Assembly (NCBI RefSeq): GCF_003628475.1
Contig: NZ_RCAA01000019.1
Location: 23,123 to 64,434, forward strand
Length of the DNA: 41,312 bases
Direction: 5' to 3'
From: Enterobacter sp. R1(2018)
Lineage (GTDB): Bacteria > Pseudomonadota > Gammaproteobacteria > Enterobacterales > Enterobacteriaceae
The position numbers were made by a program, and so were the translations under genes. Below, piece after piece: positions 15,131 to 25,494 of the stretch. The notes below the pieces were generated by a model. The model saw only the letters and a program-made list of their open reading frames with translations. It was not told the DNA's origin and did no database searches. Position 1 is the first letter of the stretch. Each line of letters opens with the position of its first letter.

Positions 15131-16606
15131 ATGCCTGTAAATGATTTTAAGGCGTTCGCCACCGGCGAATTCGCCAACGTATTGTCACAGCCAGAATTTG
15201 AGGCGCTTGAGGCGCTTGGTAACGGCTTCCAGTCGGGGATCGCCCGCAGTGAAGAGCTCAATAAAGTCTGGCGCCAGGCGTCAACCATTGCCTCCGTCGT
15301 CGCCTCGTTTATGGCAACTAAATCCGGAAACGACGTGCTGGATAATGGCGATGTCACCACGCTGCAAGCCACGCTGCTGAAAGCTCTTCTGAACAACTCA
15401 ACCAGCCAGCTCGATGGCCGCTACCTGAAAGCCGCATCAAACCTGTCTGAGCTGACCAATACGGCCACGGCTCGCGTGAACCTGGGATTGAAGGGGGCTG
15501 CGGTACAGGATACAGGCACGGTCGCCGGGACAGTCGCTGCGGGCAATGATGCTCGCATTGTTAATGCTCTACAGAGAGGGAACAATCTTTCTGATTTGAC
15601 GGATAAGGCGGCTGCGCTTGCGAATTTGAACGGTGTACCAAAAACAACCTCAGTGAATGGCCATACTCTTTCAGGGAACGTGACTGTAACAGCACAGGAT
15701 ATTTTTAACGGGCAGGCTATTGCCATTCCAGATGCTGCCGATCTGAACACCTATACTACCCCTGGACTTTACTATCAGTCCGCAAACGCACAGGCTGCAA
15801 CAGGTAAAAACTATCCTGAAGCTCAGGCAGGATCGCTTGAAATATATAAGCATGTGGGGTTTACGCAGGTATATAGAATATATGGAAATTCAAAATCCTA
15901 TGTACGTACATATTACAGTGGTGTCTGGACGGCATGGTCAAGAGTTTATGATACGGCGTTTAAACCTACGGCAGCGGAGGTTGGGGCGTTATCTTCAGGT
16001 GGTGGGCGCCTTACTGGACCACTTGAAGTTTTTCATGCTGCTCCAATAATTCAATTAACTGAAACCGATACTGGTAAAAAATTCTTTATTGTACTAGATG
16101 GAAGTGGATTTCGTATTAATGAAGACTCTACAGCAGGGAATGCTATTTTCTCTTATGCGGGAGGAAGTAAACAATTAAAAACCATAGGTCAGTTTGTACC
16201 AGGTGATTATGCAAACTTTGATGCCAAATATCAGGTTAAAGGGAACTATACTCCGGCAGGCCAAGCATATACAAAAACCGAAAGTGATTCCAGATATGCC
16301 TCTAAAGGAACATCAGGTACAACAACCACCGGCAATTTTTCGGCATATTACAGGCATGCAAGTGGACAGGTCTTCATGCAAACCATAGGCGGTATTGTAT
16401 CAAGTTCCAGTTCAAATCCTGATGTAACAGTGACATTGCCTGCATCCTTCCCTAATGGGATTTTAGGCATTGGCGCATCCTATTATGGCACAGGTGGTAA
16501 TGATAGTGATTCATATTATACTGTTCAACCTGTTGGGAAAAATCAATTAAAACTAAATACGCGAAATTGTAGCGGTACATTTTCATTTATAGTGGCAGGG
16601 TATTAA
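15131..16606 (+). CDS. Tail fibre with pyocin-knob-like domain
   Basis: This 491-residue receptor-binding fibre decides which cells the particle kills. The N-terminal 90 residues (MPVNDFKAFATGEFANVLSQ onward) attach to the baseplate. Shaft repeats follow (NLSELTNTATARVNLGLKGAA and NNLSDLTDKAAALANLNG). A region with LNTYTTPGLYYQSANAQA ... VYRIYGNSKSYVRTYYSGVWTAWSRVYD resembles the pyocin knob. A C-terminal head (TTTGNFSAYYRHASGQVFMQ ... TVTLPASFPNGILGIGASYYG) resembles gp53-like fibre tips. From about 15700 the DNA is clearly AT-richer and uses rarer codons than upstream, a sign of exchanged receptor-binding ends. Confidence 0.87.
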   Translation: MPVNDFKAFATGEFANVLSQPEFEALEALGNGFQSGIARSEELNKVWRQASTIASVVASFMATKSGNDVLDNGDVTTLQATLLKALLNNSTSQLDGRYLKAASNLSELTNTATARVNLGLKGAAVQDTGTVAGTVAAGNDARIVNALQRGNNLSDLTDKAAALANLNGVPKTTSVNGHTLSGNVTVTAQDIFNGQAIAIPDAADLNTYTTPGLYYQSANAQAATGKNYPEAQAGSLEIYKHVGFTQVYRIYGNSKSYVRTYYSGVWTAWSRVYDTAFKPTAAEVGALSSGGGRLTGPLEVFHAAPIIQLTETDTGKKFFIVLDGSGFRINEDSTAGNAIFSYAGGSKQLKTIGQFVPGDYANFDAKYQVKGNYTPAGQAYTKTESDSRYASKGTSGTTTTGNFSAYYRHASGQVFMQTIGGIVSSSSSNPDVTVTLPASFPNGILGIGASYYGTGGNDSDSYYTVQPVGKNQLKLNTRNCSGTFSFIVAGY

Positions 16607-16607
16607 T

Positions 16608-17030
16608 ATGATATATTTTTTCAGTAATCAAGATGGCGGTTTTTACCCAGAGGATACTCTAAAATATTGTAAATCAATAGGTGCATTACCCGATGATTTA
16701 GTAGAAGTATCAGCTGATGAATATGATGAGTTCACAGGCGCAAATCCAGACGGAAAGCTCCCGCGCTATAATAAAAAAATGCTATGGGTTGATGCCCCAC
16801 CAATTCAATATACGCGGGAGCAATTGATTATGCAGGCTCAGCAGAAAAAGACAGCTTTTATGGTCACAGCAAATCAATCTATTGCACCTCTTCAGGATGC
16901 TATTGATTTAGGTATAGCAACCGAGAGAGAGGTTGCATGCCTGCAATTATGGAAAAAATATCGAGTTGAGCTCAACAGGATTGACACTTCTCTTGCCCCT
17001 GATATCGACTGGCCAACTTCCCCAGCATGA
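16608..17030 (+). CDS. Tail fibre assembly chaperone (Tfa-like)
   Basis: This 140-residue protein follows the fibre by one base and resembles caudoviral tail fibre assembly proteins. The N-terminal part is MIYFFSNQDGGFYPEDTLKY, there is a VSADEYDEF segment, and the C-terminal half holds TREQLIMQAQQKKTAFM ... QLWKKYRVELNRIDTSLAPDIDWP, the usual end of the Tfa family. Tfa proteins help fold and trimerise the matching fibre tip. The AT-rich composition of the fibre end continues through most of this gene, so the two probably moved as a pair. It is the last island gene. Confidence 0.87.
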   Translation: MIYFFSNQDGGFYPEDTLKYCKSIGALPDDLVEVSADEYDEFTGANPDGKLPRYNKKMLWVDAPPIQYTREQLIMQAQQKKTAFMVTANQSIAPLQDAIDLGIATEREVACLQLWKKYRVELNRIDTSLAPDIDWPTSPA

Positions 17031-17069
17031 TGTTCGCTGGGCGCTGCTGTCCTTTAGTGAACACTAAAG
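17021..17069. other. Island right end: hairpin and perfect palindrome
   Basis: CCCAGC (17021-17026) pairs with GCTGGG (17036-17041) around the tfa stop. CTTTAGTG-AA-CACTAAAG (17052-17069) is a perfect inverted repeat with an eight-bp arm. Neither has a clear T-tract on either strand. They lie between the last tail gene and the convergent yfhH stop, so they may slow or end transcription from both sides, or mark the old insertion boundary. I found no matching copy at the left edge. Confidence 0.4.
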
Positions 17070-17081
17070 AGAAACCCACCA

Positions 17082-17930
17082 TCAAACCAGCTTTTTCACC
17101 AAAGCCTCGCTGTGCCGGATTCGTTCCGGCGCATTTTCCAGATCCTGCTGGACCAGCGCCATAAACAGCAGGTCTGTCAGCATCATCTGTGCGCTTGTTG
17201 ATGAGATTGCCGCGCTGCGCGTCGCCAGCTCTTCTGCGATGGTGTACAAGCAAAGCGTGGCGCGCTGCTGTAGCGCATTCGGCGTAAAACCGGTGACGGC
17301 GAGGACTTTTGCGCCCGTGCGCAGGGTTTCATCGGCGGCAAGGTTAATCTCGCGCCGTTCGCCTGAATAAGAAATAGCGAAAAGGATATCGTCAGCGCTA
17401 AGCGCCTGTGCGGTTGCCAGCAGGGCGTGCATATCTTGTTCTGCCACGGCGTTAATGCCGATCTTCATTAGCTTCCAGGCGAAGTTTTTAGCAACCAAAC
17501 CTGAGGCGCCAATACCGACAATCAGCACGCGCCGGGCGTTGCGCAGCATGGCGACGCTGGCCAGCAGTTTTTCTTCGCTGTTGATATCAAGGCTTGCATG
17601 CATAGCGGCGAGATTATCTTTAATGAGCTTTTCGCCAACCAGCCTTAAAGGATCGTCGCCAAGAATTTGATTGTGGACCGGCACGGAGTGGGGATCCTGT
17701 CCGCTGGCCAGGGCTTCGCTGATAGCAAGTTTAAGGGCGGGAAAACCCTTAAATCCCAGCTTCTGGGAGAATTTTACAACGCTTGACTGGCTTACGCCCG
17801 CCTCCTGCGCCAGAAGCTGCGAGCTGAGATGACGCGCGCGGTCGGGATTCGCCAACAAAAAATCTGCCAGTTTACGGTCACTTTGCGCCAGGGTGGGATA
17901 ACGCTGACGGATACGCAGTAAACAATTCAT
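17082..17930 (-). CDS. yfhH: RpiR/MurR-family transcriptional regulator YfhH
   Basis: This 282-residue regulator has an N-terminal HTH domain of the RpiR type (about residues 1-77, with LLAQEAGVSQSSVVKFSQKLGFKGFPALK). A C-terminal SIS sugar-phosphate-binding domain follows (about 120-250, with VLIVGIGASGLVAKNFAWKLMKIG and DDILFAISYSGERREINLAADE). It is close to E. coli YfhH over its full length. The start at 17930 is supported by GGAGAGG just upstream; an in-frame start eight codons earlier is less likely. Target genes and ligand are unknown. It faces the tailocin operon end to end. Confidence 0.95.
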   Translation of the reverse strand: MNCLLRIRQRYPTLAQSDRKLADFLLANPDRARHLSSQLLAQEAGVSQSSVVKFSQKLGFKGFPALKLAISEALASGQDPHSVPVHNQILGDDPLRLVGEKLIKDNLAAMHASLDINSEEKLLASVAMLRNARRVLIVGIGASGLVAKNFAWKLMKIGINAVAEQDMHALLATAQALSADDILFAISYSGERREINLAADETLRTGAKVLAVTGFTPNALQQRATLCLYTIAEELATRSAAISSTSAQMMLTDLLFMALVQQDLENAPERIRHSEALVKKLV

Positions 17931-18166
17931 GTCCTCTCCATGGGAGCAATTCAAAACCGGTTTCGTTAAATGATAACGTAAATACCGGCTCTGAATGAAT
18001 GCCGTATTCTGTTATTGCGTCGTTAGCTGGAATTAAATATTCAATATAACAACGTCCGACGATTGTTACCGGAAAGTTGAGGTTCTATCTGTTAGGCTTT
18101 GTGTAACGGCCTCGGTCGGAGGCGGTGTACAAGGCTTATGGAATTCAACGATCGAAGGAGTAGCGT

Positions 18167-18806
18167 TTGACAAACCAGAGCGAGCGTCGGGTAGTGGTTT
18201 TTCGATTTGGACGGCACCCTGCATCAGCAGGATATGTTCGGCAGTTTTTTGCGCTATCTGCTGCGCCATCAGCCCCTCAATCTGTTGCTTGTTATTCCGC
18301 TTTTGCCGGTAATCGGCGGCGCGCTGCTGATTAAAGGCCGCACCGCTCGCTGGCCGATGAGCCTGCTGCTCTGGGGAGCGACCTTCGGACACAGCGAAGC
18401 GCGGCTTAAACAGCTGGAGATGAGCTTCGTTAGCTGGTTCCGCAGCCGCGTCACGGCGTTCCCGGTCGTGCAACAGCGGCTTACTGATTACCTCACCAGC
18501 TCCGATGCGGACGTCTGGCTTATCACCGGTTCGCCGCAGTCGCTGGTGCAGCAGGTCTATTACGACACGCCGTGGCTGCCTGAAGTGAAGCTCATCGCCA
18601 GCCAGATGAAACGTTCGCACGGCGGCTGGGTGCTGACATTACGCTGCCTCGGTCATGAAAAAGTCGCCCAGCTTGAGCGGCAAATCGGCACGCCGCTTCA
18701 GCTCTACAGCGGCTACAGCGATAGTAAGCAGGATAACCCGCTGCTCTATTTCTGCCAGCACCGCTGGCGCGTCACAGCACAGGGACAGCTGCAGCAGCTT
18801 GAGTAA
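18167..18806 (+). pseudogene. pgpC: Phosphatidylglycerophosphatase C, frameshifted near its start
   Basis: PgpC (YfhB) is an inner-membrane HAD-family phosphatase making phosphatidylglycerol. From residue DGTLHQQDMFGSFLRYLLR onward the frame matches E. coli PgpC to its end (LQQLE). The first codons, TTG at 18167 after AAGGAG (TNQSERRVV), are in another frame. One extra base near 18194-18202 (GTGGTTTTTCGA) breaks the gene inside HAD motif I. Removing it gives VV-FFDLDGTL as in E. coli. A start at TTG 18207 would lose the first catalytic Asp. This could be a real mutation, a homopolymer sequencing error, or a +1 slip at UUU-C before the rare CGA codon. pgpA and pgpB usually cover the function. 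Confidence 0.65.
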
Positions 18807-18825
18807 CGCATTTCGCATCCGATGA

Positions 18826-20815
<1,990 letters not shown>

Positions 20816-20980
20816 ACGGTTAATGGTCTGCGGTGCCTCGGGACTTAGCTCACAATGGTCATTTATAAAGATGGTTCAGCGACAGGATGAGGCGCATTTT
20901 GCTTAACAAAGCGCCAGCGCGCAACTTATTCGGCGCGGTTGGCGGCTTTTTGTACAGCAAAAAGTAATGCTTTTATTTCT

Positions 20981-21019
20981 ACGCAAACGGTTTCGTCACG
21001 GCGCGGTATTCTCTATAAT
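20981..21019 (+). promoter_or_regulatory. purL promoter with PurR operator
   Basis: ACGCAAACGGTTTCGT at 20981-20996 is a PurR box, the same word I recall from E. coli purL. TATAAT at 21014-21019 is a perfect -10. The -35 region (TTTCGT, 20991-20996) lies inside the PurR box, so purine-bound PurR would block RNA polymerase. Confidence 0.88.
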
Positions 21020-21082
21020 GACGCCCGTTTTCCCCTTGCGCCCACGTGAGCGTCGCTCACGCTTGAAGACGAGAGATCTTTG

Positions 21083-24000
21083 ATGATGGAAATTCTGCGT
21101 GGTTCCCCCGCTCTATCGGCATTTCGTATTAACAAACTGCTGGCCCGTTTTAAAGATGCCCACCTGCCGGTGAGCGACATTTACGCCGAGTATGTTCACT
21201 TTGCCGATTTAGACGCGCCGCTGAGCGCCGATGAGCACGCACGGCTGCAAAGGTTGCTGAAATACGGCCCGACCCTTGCCGACCACGCCCCGACGGGCCA
21301 TCTGATGCTGGTAACGCCTCGCCCTGGCACCATCTCCCCCTGGTCCTCTAAAGCTACCGACATCGCCCATAACTGTGCCCTTGCCAAAGTGAAGCGTCTG
21401 GAGCGCGGCGTAGCCTATTACGTCAGCGGCGAGACCCTGACAGAAGCGCAGTGGCATGAGGTAAGTGCTTTACTGCACGATCGTATGATGGAGAGCGTTT
21501 TCGGCTCCCTGAACGACGGCGAAAAGCTTTTTTCTCATCACCAACCGGCGCCTGTACAAAGCATCGATTTGCTTGGGCAGGGGCGCGATGCGCTGGTGGA
21601 AGCCAATATTCGCCTTGGCCTCGCGCTGGCGGAAGATGAAATCGACTATCTGCAAGAGGCGTTCACCGGGCTTGGCCGCAATCCGAACGATATCGAATTG
21701 TATATGTTCGCGCAGGCCAACTCCGAACACTGCCGTCATAAGATTTTCAACGCCGACTGGGTGATTGACGGTAAGCAGCAGCCGAAGTCGCTGTTTAAAA
21801 TGATCAAAAATACCTTTGAGCAAACCCCCGACCACGTACTGTCTGCCTATAAAGATAACGCGGCGGTTATGGAAGGCTCAGCGGTAGGGCGCTTCTTCGC
21901 GGACCGCGAAGCAGGCCGCTACGATTTCCATCAGGAGGAGGCGCATATCCTGATGAAGGTCGAAACGCACAACCATCCGACGGCGATTTCTCCATGGCCG
22001 GGCGCCGCGACCGGCTCCGGCGGTGAGATTCGTGACGAAGGCGCGACGGGACGCGGAGCGAAACCAAAAGCCGGTTTAGTCGGTTTCTCGGTTTCCAACC
22101 TGCGTATTCCAGGCTTTGAACAGCCGTGGGAAGAAGATTTCGGCAAGCCGGATCGCATCGTGACCGCGCTGGACATCATGACCGAAGGTCCGCTCGGCGG
22201 CGCCGCGTTTAACAACGAATTTGGCCGTCCGGCTTTGACGGGATATTTCCGTACCTATGAAGAGCGGGTCAACAGCCATAACGGCGTTGAGCTGCGCGGC
22301 TACCATAAGCCAGTCATGCTGGCGGGTGGCATCGGTAACATTCGCGCCGACCACGTTCAGAAGGGCGAAATTCCACCGGGCGCGAAGCTTATCGTCCTGG
22401 GGGGCCCGTCCATGAATATCGGCCTCGGCGGCGGTGCGGCCTCCTCTATGGCCTCAGGCCAGTCCGACGCGGATCTGGACTTTGCGTCCGTACAGCGCGA
22501 CAACCCGGAAATGGAGCGTCGCTGCCAGGAGGTTATCGACCGTTGCTGGCAGATGGGCGAGCACAACCCGATTCTGTTTATTCACGACGTCGGCGCGGGC
22601 GGTTTGTCTAACGCTATGCCGGAGCTGGTCAGCGACGGCGGACGCGGCGGTCGTTTCGAGCTGCGCGACATCCTCAACGACGAACCGGGCATGAGCCCGC
22701 TTGAGGTGTGGTGTAACGAATCTCAGGAACGCTATGTGCTGGCGGTTGCGCCTGAACAGATTGAGCTATTCGACGAGCTTTGCCGCCGTGAACGCGCGCC
22801 GTACGCGGTTATCGGTGAAGCCACCGAGGAAAAACATCTGACGCTCAACGACAGCCATTTCAACAACCAGCCTATCGACATGCCGCTGGACGTGCTGCTG
22901 GGCAAAACGCCGAAGATGGAGCGCAACGTTGAAACCCTGAAAGCGAAAGGCGAGGCGCTCGACGGCAGCGCCATCACCATTGCCGATGCGGTCAACCGCG
23001 TTCTGCATCTGCCGGCGGTTGCGGAAAAAACCTTCCTGATAACCATTGGCGATCGCAGCGTAACCGGCATGGTTGCGCGCGACCAGATGGTTGGCCCGTG
23101 GCAGATCCCGGTCGCTAACTGCGCGGTGACTACCGCAAGCCTCGACAGCTACTACGGCGAAGCGATGTCCATCGGCGAACGTGCGCCTGTTGCGCTGCTC
23201 GATTTCGCCGCTTCCGCGCGCCTTGCGGTGGGCGAAGCGCTGACCAACATCGCCGCCACCCAGATTGGTTCGCTTAAACGCATTAAGCTTTCCGCCAACT
23301 GGATGGCCGCTGCGGGTCACCCCGGCGAAGACGCCGGCCTGTACGAAGCGGTTAAGGCCGTGGGCGAAGAGCTTTGTCCGCAGCTTGGCATCACCATTCC
23401 GGTGGGCAAAGACTCCATGTCGATGAAAACCCGCTGGCAGGAAGGCTGCGAACAGCGTGAGATGACTTCTCCGCTTTCGCTGGTTATCACCGCGTTTGCT
23501 CGTGTGGAAGACGTGCGCCGCACGGTTACGCCGCAGTTGAGCACCGAGGATAACGCGCTGCTGCTTATCGACCTGGGAGCCGGCCACAACGCGCTGGGCG
23601 CAACCGCCTTGTCTCAGGTTTATCGCCAGCTGGGTGACAAGCCTGCCGATGTGCGCGACGTTGCGCAGCTTAAAGGCTTCTACGATGCGATGCAGGCGCT
23701 GGTGGCCGAACGGAAGCTGCTGGCCTATCACGACCGTTCGGATGGCGGCCTGCTGGTTACGCTCGCGGAAATGGCCTTTACCGGTCATTGCGGCGTGGAA
23801 GCGGATATTGCAGCGCTGGGTAAAGATCGTCTTGCCGCCTTGTTTAACGAAGAGCTGGGCGCGGTGATCCAGGTTAAAGCGGCGGATCGCGCGGCGGTAG
23901 AGCAAATCCTTGCCGATCACGGCCTGGCGAACTGCGTGCACGTCCTCGGCAAAGCCGTAGCTGGCGACCGTTTCACTATTACGGCTGAAGGCCACGCCGT

Positions 24001-24970
24001 ATTCAGCGAAAGCCGTTCGACGCTGCGCATGTGGTGGGCGGAAACTACCTGGCAGATGCAGCGCCTGCGCGATAACCCGGCCTGTGCGGATCAGGAGCAT
24101 GAAGCGAAAGCAAATGACCAGGATCCCGGCCTGAACGTGAAGCTGAGCTTCGACATTAACGAAGATATCGCCGCGCCGTTTATCGCAACCGGCGCCCGAC
24201 CAAAAGTTGCCGTTCTGCGCGAGCAGGGCGTTAACTCCCACGTTGAAATGGCTGCGGCCTTCCATCGCGCGGGCTTCGATGCCATCGACGTGCATATGAG
24301 CGATCTGCTGGTGGGACGCCGCGGGCTGGAAGATTTCCAGGCGCTGGTAGCCTGCGGCGGTTTCTCCTATGGCGACGTGTTAGGCGCGGGGGAAGGCTGG
24401 GCGAAATCGATTCTGTTCAACGAGCGCGTGCGCGACGAGTTCGAAACCTTCTTCCATCGCCCGCAAACGCTGGCGCTGGGCGTATGTAACGGCTGCCAGA
24501 TGATGTCTAATCTGCGCGAGCTGATTCCGGGCAGCGACCTGTGGCCACGCTTTGTGCGCAACCAGTCCGATCGTTTTGAAGCACGTTTCAGCCTGGTGGA
24601 GGTTAGCTCCAGCCCGTCATTGCTGCTGCAGGGTATGGCAGGTTCGCATATGCCAATCGCCGTCTCGCATGGTGAAGGCCATGTGGAAGTACGCGATGCC
24701 GCGCATCTGGCTCAGCTTGAAGGCAAAGGGCTGGTGGCGCTGCGTTTTATCGACAACTTCGGTAAAGTCACGCAAACCTATCCGGCTAACCCGAACGGTT
24801 CGCCAAACGGCATTACCGCCGTCACCAACGAAAGCGGGCGCGTTACCATCATGATGCCGCATCCGGAGCGCGTGTTCCGTACGGTCAGCAACTCCTGGCA
24901 TCCGGCGGAGTGGGGCGAAGACAGCCCGTGGATGCGTATCTTCCGTAATGCCCGCAGGCAGTTAGGTTAA
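21083..24970 (+). CDS. purL: Phosphoribosylformylglycinamidine synthase
   Basis: PurL uses ATP and glutamine to turn FGAR into FGAM, step four of purine synthesis. The 1295-residue single-chain enzyme is typical of gamma-proteobacteria. It has an N-terminal PurS-like part, a linker, the FGAM synthase core with [19 protein letters not shown] (about 293-311) and a C-terminal class I glutaminase with nucleophile Cys1135 (LGVCNGCQM) and the PHPERVF histidine pair. The chosen start is ATG at 21083 (MMEILRG, as in E. coli), not TTG one codon earlier. PurR-controlled promoter upstream; strong terminator downstream. Confidence 0.98.
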   Translation: MMEILRGSPALSAFRINKLLARFKDAHLPVSDIYAEYVHFADLDAPLSADEHARLQRLLKYGPTLADHAPTGHLMLVTPRPGTISPWSSKATDIAHNCALAKVKRLERGVAYYVSGETLTEAQWHEVSALLHDRMMESVFGSLNDGEKLFSHHQPAPVQSIDLLGQGRDALVEANIRLGLALAEDEIDYLQEAFTGLGRNPNDIELYMFAQANSEHCRHKIFNADWVIDGKQQPKSLFKMIKNTFEQTPDHVLSAYKDNAAVMEGSAVGRFFADREAGRYDFHQEEAHILMKVETHNHPTAISPWPGAATGSGGEIRDEGATGRGAKPKAGLVGFSVSNLRIPGFEQPWEEDFGKPDRIVTALDIMTEGPLGGAAFNNEFGRPALTGYFRTYEERVNSHNGVELRGYHKPVMLAGGIGNIRADHVQKGEIPPGAKLIVLGGPSMNIGLGGGAASSMASGQSDADLDFASVQRDNPEMERRCQEVIDRCWQMGEHNPILFIHDVGAGGLSNAMPELVSDGGRGGRFELRDILNDEPGMSPLEVWCNESQERYVLAVAPEQIELFDELCRRERAPYAVIGEATEEKHLTLNDSHFNNQPIDMPLDVLLGKTPKMERNVETLKAKGEALDGSAITIADAVNRVLHLPAVAEKTFLITIGDRSVTGMVARDQMVGPWQIPVANCAVTTASLDSYYGEAMSIGERAPVALLDFAASARLAVGEALTNIAATQIGSLKRIKLSANWMAAAGHPGEDAGLYEAVKAVGEELCPQLGITIPVGKDSMSMKTRWQEGCEQREMTSPLSLVITAFARVEDVRRTVTPQLSTEDNALLLIDLGAGHNALGATALSQVYRQLGDKPADVRDVAQLKGFYDAMQALVAERKLLAYHDRSDGGLLVTLAEMAFTGHCGVEADIAALGKDRLAALFNEELGAVIQVKAADRAAVEQILADHGLANCVHVLGKAVAGDRFTITAEGHAVFSESRSTLRMWWAETTWQMQRLRDNPACADQEHEAKANDQDPGLNVKLSFDINEDIAAPFIATGARPKVAVLREQGVNSHVEMAAAFHRAGFDAIDVHMSDLLVGRRGLEDFQALVACGGFSYGDVLGAGEGWAKSILFNERVRDEFETFFHRPQTLALGVCNGCQMMSNLRELIPGSDLWPRFVRNQSDRFEARFSLVEVSSSPSLLLQGMAGSHMPIAVSHGEGHVEVRDAAHLAQLEGKGLVALRFIDNFGKVTQTYPANPNGSPNGITAVTNESGRVTIMMPHPERVFRTVSNSWHPAEWGEDSPWMRIFRNARRQLG

Positions 24971-24975
24971 TCATC

Positions 24976-25001
24976 ATCCCCGCTTCGGCGGGGATTTTTT
25001 T
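24976..25001 (+). terminator. purL rho-independent terminator
   Basis: ATCCCCGC (24976-24983), a TTCG tetraloop and GCGGGGAT (24988-24995) form a perfect eight-bp stem followed by a run of T. It starts six bases after the purL stop. Confidence 0.93.
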
Positions 25002-25113
25002 GTCTGTAAATCCCGACAGGCTGCTTTTCAGGTGTCTCCAAAAAGAGACATCTAACTTTTTGTTTTTATTGGTTTTATTTTTAAGGCATTTATACTGTTG
25101 TCGATTAGCGACA
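25001..25113 (+). promoter_or_regulatory. Three GlrR activator sites upstream of glmY
   Basis: Three copies of TGTC-N10-GACA are present. TGTC 25001-25004 with GACA 25015-25018, and TGTC 25033-25036 with GACA 25047-25050, are exact. TGTT 25096-25099 with GACA 25110-25113 has one mismatch. This is the known GlrR (QseF) enhancer motif, located upstream of a sigma-54 promoter as in E. coli. Confidence 0.82.
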
Positions 25114-25202
25114 GAAAGGTTAAAAAAGAAGCCCGCCTTGTTTAGCCGTTTTGTTAGATAAATTACTTTAAAAACAAATGGATATAATTTGTTATTTAAT
25201 TG

Positions 25203-25218
25203 TGGCACGCATCCTGCA
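25203..25218 (+). promoter_or_regulatory. Sigma-54 promoter of glmY
   Basis: TGGCACGCATCCTGCA has the -24 GG (25204-25205) and -12 GC (25216-25217) of sigma-54 promoters. It departs from the consensus only by C for T in the second half. The first RNA base would be A25230, 13 bases after the GC, as expected. Confidence 0.85.
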
Positions 25219-25229
25219 TTTAAATAAGC

Positions 25230-25422
25230 AGTGGCTCATTCACTCTCTTATGTCAGCCCTCTTTTTAGAGTCGTGCTACATAAACCATCGAATGATGCAC
25301 TCAAGGTGCCTGCCGTCCACCTTTTGCCAATAGTCTTCGAGACCTGGCATACTCCGGGCGAAACGTTGAGTAAGGCACCGCCTGATTCCGCCGCAAAGGC
25401 AGGGTTTTAAACCCTGCCTTTG
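25230..25422 (+). ncRNA. glmY: GlmY small regulatory RNA
   Basis: The gap between purL and glrK holds glmY, as in E. coli. Landmarks are the 5' AGTGGCTCATTCAC, the CTTATGTCAG and GTGCTACATAAACCA arms of the first stem-loops, GGTGCCTGCCGTCCA, and the conserved middle CGAGACCTGGCATACTCCG with CGTTGAGTAAGGCACCGCC. GlmY does not pair with mRNA itself. In E. coli it binds RapZ and so spares the homologous RNA GlmZ, which activates glmS translation when glucosamine-6-phosphate is low. The gene ends with its own terminator. Coordinates are estimated from promoter and terminator positions. Confidence 0.9.
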
Positions 25423-25428
25423 TTGTTT
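25395..25428 (+). terminator. glmY terminator
   Basis: AAAGGCAGGG and CCCTGCCTTT form a perfect ten-bp stem (25395-25421), extendable through the T/A-rich loop and followed by a T-rich stretch. It ends 66 bases before the glrK start. Confidence 0.9.
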
Positions 25429-25494
25429 CTGAACATCCAGACTTTAAACTCCCTCCGATCCCGGCTAGCATCATGTCTCACAGGTAAATTTGAG

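Noticed and set aside
15131-17030. Invertible fibre cassette
   Set aside because: Only one fibre and one Tfa gene are present, with no invertase gene and no inverted crossover sites seen around them.
1464-17081. Functional prophage
   Set aside because: There are no integrase, excisionase, replication, terminase, portal or capsid genes, and I see no flanking direct repeats acting as attachment sites or a tRNA target.
20816-20980. Small genes between mltF and purL
   Set aside because: Only mltF's upstream region and the purL promoter are visible; short frames here have no ribosome site.
22766-24295. 509-codon open frame on the minus strand inside purL
   Set aside because: It is a mirror reading of a strongly conserved GC-rich gene, rich in His/Arg/Gln, without a ribosome site. 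The plus-strand PurL is certain.
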